Positions 55,591 through 63,241 of a stretch of 64,000 nt of DNA are shown piece after piece. Below the pieces are notes generated by a model. That model was not told the DNA's origin, searched no databases, and saw only the letters and a list, made by a program, of their open reading frames with translations. The position numbers were made by a program, and so were the translations under genes. The first letter of the stretch is position 1, and every line of letters starts with the position of its first letter. The stretch lies in NCBI GenBank assembly GCA_029856145.1, contig JAHQWK010000016.1, positions 91,264-155,263 on the forward strand, in the 5' to 3' direction. The DNA is from Promethearchaeia archaeon (GTDB taxonomy: Archaea > Asgardarchaeota > Lokiarchaeia > Sigyniarchaeales > SOKP01).

Positions 55591-58263
55591 TTATGGCAAA
55601 GATATTTCGATCTCTTGGGGGCTACCTCTTGAATCAAATTTCATTTTACCAAAATAGGTAGAAATCTCACCCGTATTCGATTCAGGTTCAAATTTATATT
55701 TACCAGTTGACCAACCATTTAAAACTTTATTTTTTATAGTTTCATCAGTCATATATGCAAATTCATCTAGTTCTTTCAATTTTGTAAATAATTTCTTGGA
55801 ATTTTTCAACATATCTGAAAAATAGACATCATAAATTAATTCAGAAGTGCCACTTTTTAGGGATTCACATAAATCAATGGATTCAGGATAAGATAAATCA
55901 TCTTCGTGATTTATATGAATTATTGTATTCCTTAGACCTCTATCATCATTAAATAATCTATCATATGTTTCCTCTCGTATATAATAGTTTCCTTTTAATA
56001 TATTAAGGACTGTGCTTAAACCATATTTTTTTAAAGGTATACCTTCTACAATATCTGGTTCCCTTGTTACAAGAACCTTTTTGCAAATATCTTCAAATTC
56101 AATCGCTAAATTTCTCATAGGAGATTTAATTTGTTTTTGAGCTAAGTTTGATAAAGTTTCTTTTATGGAATCTAAAGATGTAATTACCTCATCAGCATTT
56201 ATAATTTTACCAAGATAAAGTTCTGGATTTTCAGCATATTTTTCAAATTGGAGCTGTATATCCTCTTTCGATTCGTAAGTAGAAGCAGCTTTCTTAATAT
56301 CTTCCTGCTCGAAATACACTAATTTATTTAACCAAATTAGGTGATCTGATTTTTGGATAATCCTTTCTTGCTCTTTAAATTCTTCTTTGTATGTACTTAT
56401 CCCGCGCTTTTCTAAATTAAAATATACTAAGTAATTTATATAATTAAACCATTCAATAAATTGTTTAAACTCTTTAACATTCACTTTTCCTGCTAATCTA
56501 TCTATAATATTTTTAAACTTTTCAATTCCTTCTTTCGGACGATTTATGTATATTAAATTCCATGCATGTAAATAGTCTTGATATATATCTTCAATAATTG
56601 CACTTTCTTTCTCAAATGGAGTTTTGATATTATAGGGTTTTAATAAAAAGTCATCATAATTATTATGAATTGATACTCCTTTATCCAAAAAATCACGTGC
56701 AACCTCGAGCGTTTTTTCAAAATTTAATTTATCTGAAATGGTATACGAAAAATCAATTCTTTTCTGATATTTTAAAGGAAATAATCTAAATAAGTTATCG
56801 CGTTTACTAAAATTGTCAAAAAGCTGAGGATCTAAAATATATACACAAGATATATCATTTTCACTTCTATTCACACGACCAAACGCCTGAATGAGTCTTC
56901 TTGCAAATAATTGTTTATAATAATATTCATCTTTTTTATAATCAAGTAATATGTTATCAAATGGTCTTAAATACGAAGGTAAGCGTGTGATAATACATAT
57001 ATCGCATGCATTTTCGAAAAGATCTATACCAAAATAACGATTTGCAACCAGTAATACGCCCTTGCTTGCTTTAGAAAATTCCTCGAATATTCTTTCATTT
57101 TTTCCATTAAAATCAAAAATTGCAGTTGAGTCCTTGATTTTTTTGATAATCTTCTCTTTCTCTTTTGTTTGCCAACACAGTATTAAAATTTTCTTGAATT
57201 TTAAAACGAGTTGTTTAATATAATTCAGAGAGATATTTACAAAATCATTTGTTAAAGGACTGACTTCGCATAGATCTGTTTCTCTTAAAGGAAAAATTAA
57301 TTGCTTACCTGTATTTACTTCTATACCAAGGTTGTTAAAATCTTTTTCAGATATAACTTTAAGTTTTCGATTACCTAATCCCATTTCTAAAGTAAATCTA
57401 GCATCCATGCCCAGAGTTGCACTGAGAGCAATTATTTTATCAATTTTTTCAAATTTTAGATAGCTATTCTGCCATGTCTTTAATTGCACTACGGGGGGAA
57501 TGTAAGGTTCTATTATTAATTCGTTTTTGTTTATGTACCAAAAATAGAAATCCATATAGTCTCGGCTTTGGGTAAAAGGATATCTAAAATCATAGTCTCT
57601 ATTTAAGATGTCTATATTTTCATTTACAATCTTTAAAATTTCTTCATAAGTATAAGGAAAAATAAGATCTCCTTCATGAAATTGCGCAGTGTTGTTCTTT
57701 ATTTTCTCGATTATGCTATATTCTTTATTTGATAGTAAACCAATTATTCTATCATAAATTGGTTTTGTTTCTCCAGAGTTTTTCATCCTTATCGAAAAGT
57801 AATCTCTAACCTTTTCATAAAAGATATCAATATCATCAATAATTAAAATATCAATCTCTTCAGGAAAGTCCCGAGTTTTTAAGAAAGCATCATGATTTGA
57901 GATAAGAATTTTTTCTCCTTTATTAAATTCTATGAGATCATCTTGTCTTTGTTTATATTTATCTCCAATAACATTAGTTGCTCCTCCAAATTTTGCATAT
58001 TTCAGGTCTAATTTTTTAACCTCTTCTTCGATTCTATGCATTAATTGAGAAGTGTGAGTAAGATAAACACATTTTTTATTTTTTTTGATACCCTCAGCTA
58101 TAATTAGAAGTGCAATTAATGTTTTACCACTACCAGTACTCATTTGTAAACCAATAAGATCTTTATTAGCGCATTTACTCCAAAATTGATCAAAATTTTC
58201 TTGCCAGGGTCTTAACCCAGGAAAAGATCTATTGATTTCTTCAAATATTTTTTTTAAGCTCAT
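55591..58263 (-). CDS. DinG/XPD-like SF2 helicase with C-terminal HEPN domain
   Basis: 890 residues. Helicase motifs: STGSGKTLIA (Walker A, 42-51), ISNHDAFLK, IIDDIDIFY (Walker B, 141-149, DDID in place of DEAH), LSATLG (280-285) and QAFGRVNR (459-466). This layout is that of the DinG/XPD group, but the four iron-sulphur cysteines are not obvious. After about residue 690 comes a helical HEPN domain with LRNTIIH (R778, N779, H783), the RN-x3-H ribonuclease motif. HEPN-helicase fusions occur in antiviral and toxin systems. Immediately upstream lies a truncated Cas10 gene. Confidence 0.85.
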   Translation of the reverse strand: MSLKKIFEEINRSFPGLRPWQENFDQFWSKCANKDLIGLQMSTGSGKTLIALLIIAEGIKKNKKCVYLTHTSQLMHRIEEEVKKLDLKYAKFGGATNVIGDKYKQRQDDLIEFNKGEKILISNHDAFLKTRDFPEEIDILIIDDIDIFYEKVRDYFSIRMKNSGETKPIYDRIIGLLSNKEYSIIEKIKNNTAQFHEGDLIFPYTYEEILKIVNENIDILNRDYDFRYPFTQSRDYMDFYFWYINKNELIIEPYIPPVVQLKTWQNSYLKFEKIDKIIALSATLGMDARFTLEMGLGNRKLKVISEKDFNNLGIEVNTGKQLIFPLRETDLCEVSPLTNDFVNISLNYIKQLVLKFKKILILCWQTKEKEKIIKKIKDSTAIFDFNGKNERIFEEFSKASKGVLLVANRYFGIDLFENACDICIITRLPSYLRPFDNILLDYKKDEYYYKQLFARRLIQAFGRVNRSENDISCVYILDPQLFDNFSKRDNLFRLFPLKYQKRIDFSYTISDKLNFEKTLEVARDFLDKGVSIHNNYDDFLLKPYNIKTPFEKESAIIEDIYQDYLHAWNLIYINRPKEGIEKFKNIIDRLAGKVNVKEFKQFIEWFNYINYLVYFNLEKRGISTYKEEFKEQERIIQKSDHLIWLNKLVYFEQEDIKKAASTYESKEDIQLQFEKYAENPELYLGKIINADEVITSLDSIKETLSNLAQKQIKSPMRNLAIEFEDICKKVLVTREPDIVEGIPLKKYGLSTVLNILKGNYYIREETYDRLFNDDRGLRNTIIHINHEDDLSYPESIDLCESLKSGTSELIYDVYFSDMLKNSKKLFTKLKELDEFAYMTDETIKNKVLNGWSTGKYKFEPESNTGEISTYFGKMKFDSRGSPQEIEISLP

Positions 58264-58638
58264 CTCTAATCAAATCACTTAATTTAAATAAGTATAAATG
58301 TTTATGGTTTTATGACCAATAAAATAACCGCCGAATTAGTGTTTACTTGACTTAAATCGATGATTGAGAGTTTAATTTTTCTTTGGTAACTTATTTGAAT
58401 AGAATAACAAAGAATAACATAATTCATGTTATAATATATTAATGCATGAGAATCCTTTCACTAATAATTAGTTCATTAAAATCTCATTTTATGTATATAA
58501 ATGTTATTACATTGTTTTACAAATTTGCAATATTATTTGGATATTACATTATTCTAATTAATATTAAATACATAATTAATTAAATCTCTCCAACTTTTTA
58601 TCCCAAAATTATTCCATTTCCCCTGATACAATGCTTTT
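58264..58638. other. Gene-free region after cas10, with a shifted-frame tail
   Basis: 375 A/T-rich bases. Directly after the cas10 stop another minus-strand frame (58554 to about 58650) reads on for some 30 codons with protein-like composition (KALYQGKWNNFG, SWRDLINYV) before a TAG. It could be remains of the missing Cas10 C-terminal domain. The rest holds nothing recognisable; no repeats of CRISPR type were seen. Confidence 0.35.
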
Positions 58639-60138
58639 CTAATTCCAATCCCATTTTATAACAAACCCAAATAAAGATATCTTATTTTTAGTATTAATAT
58701 TTCCAGTAAATTTTTCGAAATGTTTTGCCCTATCTAGTTCCGTTTCAGCACTTAATGATGCTTTAATAATAGGAAAATTTGGTGATTCAAGAACAATACC
58801 TGCACTTAAGCTTATGTCTGGATTAAATGCTGTAAATCTCCTAAAATCCCTATATAACCTAAATGAAAAATCAATTAATTTATCCCATGAACCCACAGCA
58901 AATAAATCATCTCCTCCAGAAAATATTAAGTAAACTGAGTCAGAAAATTCAGACTGAATAAGTTTAGGGACATATCCCTCAAAAAATAATGTTAATGAAG
59001 AACTCAAAGTAGATACTCTAGAAATTGTGCTATTTTTTCCTAAACCTTTTTGAAAAACCTTCCCTAAAGAATCTACGTCCATCTTTAAAATTCCAAGTTT
59101 GTTAAAACCTGTCCTTTGATAAGCTTGAGTCGCTAATTCTTCATTTGATTTAATAAAGCTGAATTCATTAAGAGGGAATGCGATAGGGAATTGCTTATCT
59201 CCTAAACAATTCTTCAAGGATAAATTATTAATTGAATACCATTCTTTTTGATTTGTTTCCACATTTTCTTCAAGACTAATGGCTTTTTCGAATTCATTCA
59301 AAATAGTATTGTAACTCTTCACTGAATCAAATTGAATGTCTCTATAAAATTTACTAAATCTTAAATCGTCTGTTAATTCTTTAAAGCTTTTACACATTAT
59401 ACACCAATACTCATCACTGTCAGGCATTATTTCTAAAGTTCCAAACGAATTACAAATTGAGCATCGTTGAAGTTTCTTTGCAGAGCCTTCAATTGGACCA
59501 AATATTTTGGGGAAATATGCATCTTTTTCTCTTTTAATTATATCACTAAATTTTTCTCTCTTCTTTATTGAAGTTTTTTTATTAACTTCTTCCCATTTCT
59601 CGGATACGTTATATACCAGATCCTTCAAAGATAAAGGTATATAATCTAAAGCAAGATAAAGATTTGAATTAAATTGCTCAATAAATAACTTATTTATCTT
59701 TATAGAGATTTCACTAAGCTGCAACTTAAGATCATCTGAATAATGAGCTATTATATAGAAATGACCTCCTCCAGCAAATATAATATTGGCTTGTGTTAAT
59801 TCTAATTGATCAACTATATATTTAGCAAAATTCTCCGTTAGTACACCAAAGAAGAATGATCTGCCTTTTAAGGTCTTCATAGCATACTTAGATGAGATCA
59901 AATGGATAAATCGCTGGATACCTGAAAAATCTCCGTGAATGAGAGTAAAAAATTTTCGATCTTCAAAGATTTCTTTTTTCAAATCATTCTTCTTTATTTC
60001 TTCTCGATAAATATCGCCTTGAGTATATAACTCTTTGAGGATTTGACCTATTTTATTTAGTGTGTCTATCTCTTGTTCTTTGAAAGTCAAGTTCAATTTG
60101 AAATAATTATAGAGTGCTAAAGAAATAGCACATACCAT
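58639..60138 (-). CDS. Cas10/Csm1-like cyclic oligoadenylate polymerase, truncated at both ends
   Basis: Large subunit of type III-A CRISPR effectors by sequence. It has the first palm with HGDFSGIQRFI (68-78), KTLKGRSFFF and AGGGHFYIIA, then a Cys4 zinc finger (C226, C229, C246, C249), and a second palm with KMDVDSLG (352-359) and the catalytic SGGDDLFAVG (GGDD 408-411). The N-terminal HD nuclease domain is absent: an in-frame TAA lies five codons before the ATG, where the SLYDHS region of Csm1 should begin. The C-terminal D4 domain is absent as well. No csm2-csm5 or cas6 is in the window. It may be a decayed locus or a minimal signalling polymerase working with the adjacent HEPN gene. Confidence 0.82.
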   Translation of the reverse strand: MVCAISLALYNYFKLNLTFKEQEIDTLNKIGQILKELYTQGDIYREEIKKNDLKKEIFEDRKFFTLIHGDFSGIQRFIHLISSKYAMKTLKGRSFFFGVLTENFAKYIVDQLELTQANIIFAGGGHFYIIAHYSDDLKLQLSEISIKINKLFIEQFNSNLYLALDYIPLSLKDLVYNVSEKWEEVNKKTSIKKREKFSDIIKREKDAYFPKIFGPIEGSAKKLQRCSICNSFGTLEIMPDSDEYWCIMCKSFKELTDDLRFSKFYRDIQFDSVKSYNTILNEFEKAISLEENVETNQKEWYSINNLSLKNCLGDKQFPIAFPLNEFSFIKSNEELATQAYQRTGFNKLGILKMDVDSLGKVFQKGLGKNSTISRVSTLSSSLTLFFEGYVPKLIQSEFSDSVYLIFSGGDDLFAVGSWDKLIDFSFRLYRDFRRFTAFNPDISLSAGIVLESPNFPIIKASLSAETELDRAKHFEKFTGNINTKNKISLFGFVIKWDWN

Positions 60139-60261
60139 TTTCGAGTTTCTTTATCTAGCCAAAATCTCATAAGTACACAGTACGTATGGTGATTGGACTC
60201 ATTAAAGTCTCTTTCAGAGAAATATATTAATAATTTCTAAAAAGAAAGTGGATTTCACATC

Positions 60262-61689
60262 TTATACCTCTACATTTTTAAAAATTCTACTTGTCTCAAA
60301 GAAATAATACTTATCTTCAAATTTTTTTAAAACATTAGGTTCATTGATTATAAACTCAATTAATCTTGATATACATTTATTAAGAATTGATTTTAATTTA
60401 TTTATTACATCTTTAGGAGCTTTAAAATTATATTTTTTCATAATTTTACTTCCCTTTCTATTCCAATCTCCTCCATGGACAATTGAGCTTCTCAATTCAT
60501 ATAGATCTCTCATAAAGTCATTTACTTGTTTGAATTCTATCCAATTTGAGGATATGAATAGAGCTGTATTTAAACTTAAGCGATAAGTTAATTCAGCTCT
60601 CATATCTCTAGTAAATAACCATTCGAATATGATAAAAGCATCTAGGATTAAATCAGGATAAAAATCTCTGTTGAAAATTTGATGGTACCTGTTACTTATC
60701 ATTTTGTAATCATTGGAAAAAAAAATCTTACTTTTAATAACATTTTGATATAATTTTAAAAACTCCTCTTTTTCATCCTCTTCTAAACCTCTTGACGAAA
60801 ATAACGCTTCTTCAATATTTCTAAATTTATCAGGGGAAGGAATAAACCACCAAGGGAGTTCAATGAAATAACTTTTATATTTAAAATCTACACCAAAAAG
60901 ATAAAAAGAGTTGACGATTTGAATTAAATTTAATACTTTTACATTGAATTTCTTCCTTATCCTTAAAACATCTTCTTCTTTATATTTATCATAATATATA
61001 TAAGGTAGGCTAGTGTTGTAAAACAGACAAGGACTAATCAAATCAAGATAATCATCATTATCAAAAGGAAAATCTTCATCTATAAAATTCCAGAAATGAT
61101 ATGATGACTCTAGTTCTTCCTCACTCATTTTTTCTATTCTGAAATGACCGATGATAGGCTTAATTTGAATCTTTTCACTGATGATAAATGTTGAAGATAC
61201 GGGTATTGGAATAATGAAAGTTACGGGGATCTTCAGGGTTGTGAAAGAATTCCTCCATTGATCATATAATTCCCCAAAAATAATAGAAATATTGCTTGAT
61301 GATGAGAGATATTTAATAAAGATTCTATAATAAAGAAGATAAAAAAGAACAATTGGTTTATTAAATGATTCAGGAGATCTAGAATAATAATAAATAACTT
61401 GATTATTTAAATTGATATTTTCTCTTGTTATAAAAGTCTCATTAAAGAGATCTAATCTTTTTCCTAAAAATTCAAAATTCCTTTCTTTAAAAGGAGATTG
61501 TTCATAATTAAAACTGTATTTATTTAATAATTCTACAAAATAACTGAATCTAATGGTTAATACATTTACCCCTTTATTAAATTCAGAAATAATAAAATTT
61601 ATTTTAGGTTCTTTTTCTGATATGGAATTAAGGAGATTGTTAATATCATCCTTGATAATTTGAATCAATTCTGAATTTAAGTTTTTCAT
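60262..61689 (-). CDS. HEPN-domain protein, Apea-like putative RNase
   Basis: 475 residues. The C-terminal domain (about 335-450) is a helical HEPN with MRDLYELRSSIVHGGDW; Arg400 and His405 form the R-x4-H catalytic motif. This form, with a preceding FIIFEWLFTR helix, matches the Apea-like HEPN group linked to abortive infection. The N-terminal 250 residues (with PVTFIIPIPVSST and IGHFRIEKMS) match no CARF or SAVED sensor that I can recognise. It lies just before cas10 on the same strand (123-base gap), which suggests a functional link such as activation by a Cas10 product, but that is inference. Confidence 0.72.
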   Translation of the reverse strand: MKNLNSELIQIIKDDINNLLNSISEKEPKINFIISEFNKGVNVLTIRFSYFVELLNKYSFNYEQSPFKERNFEFLGKRLDLFNETFITRENINLNNQVIYYYSRSPESFNKPIVLFYLLYYRIFIKYLSSSSNISIIFGELYDQWRNSFTTLKIPVTFIIPIPVSSTFIISEKIQIKPIIGHFRIEKMSEEELESSYHFWNFIDEDFPFDNDDYLDLISPCLFYNTSLPYIYYDKYKEEDVLRIRKKFNVKVLNLIQIVNSFYLFGVDFKYKSYFIELPWWFIPSPDKFRNIEEALFSSRGLEEDEKEEFLKLYQNVIKSKIFFSNDYKMISNRYHQIFNRDFYPDLILDAFIIFEWLFTRDMRAELTYRLSLNTALFISSNWIEFKQVNDFMRDLYELRSSIVHGGDWNRKGSKIMKKYNFKAPKDVINKLKSILNKCISRLIEFIINEPNVLKKFEDKYYFFETSRIFKNVEV

Positions 61690-61838
61690 AATTATAAAAA
61701 ATAATTTAAATTCTTTAAATATTAAAACATATTATGCATCTTATCTTTTTTAACCTCTTAAAATTAAGATAAAAAGAGTTCTCTTTTATAATTTTTTCTC
61801 CTTAATCCTGATAATAAAGATTTAACTTCTAATGGGAC

Positions 61839-62087
61839 TTATTTTATATGCCTTATTAAAAACTCTTTAATTATCTCAATCAGCTTATCTCTCGATTCAG
61901 GTTGAGACCACTCTTCTAACTTGAAGAGTCCTTCTTTTTCTGCTGTAATGTGGAGCCATAAATGTGCAAAAACAACAAAAGTCCTCCTCCTAAGCTCCCT
62001 AAAATCACGTGTCTCACTAATTTTATTTAGAGTTTGTTGAATTAACTCCTTTCTGGCTTGTTTTACAGCGTCACTTTTTTGATACAT
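61839..62087 (-). CDS. Small uncharacterised helical protein
   Basis: 82 residues, apparently all helical, with an arginine-rich middle (RELRRRTFVVFAHLWL) and a C-terminal amphipathic helix. Not recognised. It lies upstream of the HEPN gene on the same strand, separated by about 150 bases; an antitoxin- or regulator-like partner role is possible but not shown. Confidence 0.5.
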   Translation of the reverse strand: MYQKSDAVKQARKELIQQTLNKISETRDFRELRRRTFVVFAHLWLHITAEKEGLFKLEEWSQPESRDKLIEIIKEFLIRHIK

Positions 62088-62547
62088 CCTGCTTATAAAA
62101 TGGATTTGGCATTATATAAGATGTATGAGAGTTGTGGTTAAATAAAATTATAGACAATACATATATCATTAATGATTTAAAGAAAGGGTGGTCCCTACTT
62201 TACGAGACGCAAGTACGCGTCGCACACAAAATAGGGGGATGAGAGTGAAATTAATTAATAGATTTTTTTTTAAAAAATTACACATTTTAATATTTTTTAG
62301 TAAATTTCATTAAGAGTTTTGAGGATTCAAGTGAATTTGAGATCTTAAAAAAACACAGTGATAAATATAAAGAAAGATACTGCTGAAAAGTTAAAGGATC
62401 TAAAAATTACTAACTATTTTCACTAATAAATTTTAAGATATTTTGTCAATTTTGTCAGTTCAAGATTGCCAAACTACAAAACATAAATTTAACTTAGCAC
62501 TCTTCTCTATTTCTTCCCTGATTAGCCTATAAGAATGCTAATACTTT
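62088..62547. other. Gene-poor region with structured element
   Basis: 460 bases without an intact gene. It holds the hairpin at 62193-62236. Short protein-like frames on both strands (plus strand around 62320-62390; minus strand around 62460-62520) are interrupted by stops, which suits decayed DNA beside the tyrosyl-tRNA synthetase relic. Confidence 0.4.
62193..62236. repeat. GC-rich hairpin in AT-rich DNA
   Basis: Outer arms 62193-62201 and 62228-62236 pair at 8 of 9 positions; inner arms 62206-62210 (GACGC) and 62217-62221 (GCGTC) pair perfectly around a six-base loop. Its base composition stands out from the surroundings. Single copy in the window. Could be a small RNA, attachment site or element end. 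Confidence 0.5.
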
Positions 62548-62760
62548 CTATCTAGCACTCAATAAATTTACTGGTTCTTGTTTCATCTTCTTGATTTTTG
62601 GTTTTTCAAAATATGTTCTTACGGGGTTCAAGATATCAATGATTCTGTTGGATACGCTATTTTTTAAGTCAAGTGGATGAATTTTTTTGTTTCGATAACA
62701 TAATTTTCCCCTTTTAATAACCATTGGTTTATCAAAATTAGTAGGAAATGGAGAAAAGAC
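62548..62760 (-). pseudogene. Relic of tyrosyl-tRNA synthetase C-terminus
   Basis: Read on the minus strand, this frame is open from a stop at 62761 to TAG at 62548. It encodes KPMVIKRG, then KIHPLDLKNSVSNRIIDIL and NPVRTYFEKP, which match the C-terminal end of archaeal tyrosyl-tRNA synthetase (the family's HPxDLK and PVRxYF segments). The catalytic Rossmann domain with HIGH and KMSKS is missing, and an in-frame stop lies directly upstream. At about 70 codons it cannot be functional as a synthetase, so an intact tyrS is expected elsewhere in the genome. Confidence 0.7.
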
Positions 62761-62828
62761 TTATTATTCTCGTTATTCTATAATTTAAAGATTAAGAAGA
62801 GATATTAAAAACTTAATTAAAAATGAAT

Positions 62829-63203
62829 TTAAGAAGATTCTATCCTCTTTATTCTGTTTTCTTTAATCTGCTTTTCAAACTCTTCTATAGTAAGTAATAC
62901 CAAATCAACAGGTAATTCACCCTTTTTAACCTTAATCACATTTCTATCAGAGCCAAGGTTAGTTTTGACATTCAACACGCTTTCTAATTTTTTAGATAAT
63001 TCAGGATAAATTTCTTCCTTTTTAGGATTATTTGATACTGCAAAAACAATATCTAGATCACTTAAATCTTCATGAGTTCCTTCTTTCCGAGAACCCTGCC
63101 GCGCTACGCCGTGAATCTTTAAATTTGTATTTTTATGTAAAAATTCATCAATCTTTTTAGCAAATGAAGATGCTTGTTGTTCTAACTCTCTTCGTTTTGA
63201 CAT
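62829..63203 (-). CDS. Minimal nucleotidyltransferase (pol-beta fold)
   Basis: 124 residues. Active site: ARQGSRKEGTHEDLSDLDIVFAV split as GS-x-n-D-x-D (about residues 37-53), with a third Asp in PVDLVLL near residue 98. All three metal-binding aspartates are present, so activity is possible. It resembles MNT proteins that pair with HEPN toxins, and also the core of larger OAS-type synthases, but it is too short for the latter. HEPN genes lie 1-7 kb downstream on the same strand. Confidence 0.75.
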   Translation of the reverse strand: MSKRRELEQQASSFAKKIDEFLHKNTNLKIHGVARQGSRKEGTHEDLSDLDIVFAVSNNPKKEEIYPELSKKLESVLNVKTNLGSDRNVIKVKKGELPVDLVLLTIEEFEKQIKENRIKRIESS

Positions 63204-63241
63204 AAATGAATATATTTTACTTATCTATAAAAAATTTGTTA

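Noticed and set aside
55591..58263. Type IV CRISPR DinG helicase (Csf4)
   Set aside because: No csf1-3 genes are present, and the C-terminal HEPN domain is not a feature of Csf4 that I know of; the neighbour is a type III-like Cas10.
60139..60250. Short minus-strand frame (about 37 codons, containing MRFWLDKETRKW) overlapping the cas10 start
   Set aside because: Composition looks coding, but it is too short, has no homology I recognise and does not resemble the HD domain missing from Cas10.
60262..61689. Csm6-type CARF-HEPN effector
   Set aside because: The HEPN motif is present, but I cannot see a CARF domain in the N-terminal half; Apea-like fits better.
62300..62395. Plus-strand frame reading KSFEDSSEFEILKKHSDKYK
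   Set aside because: Only about 30 codons between stops, no start codon context and no recognisable match; noted only as possible decayed coding DNA.
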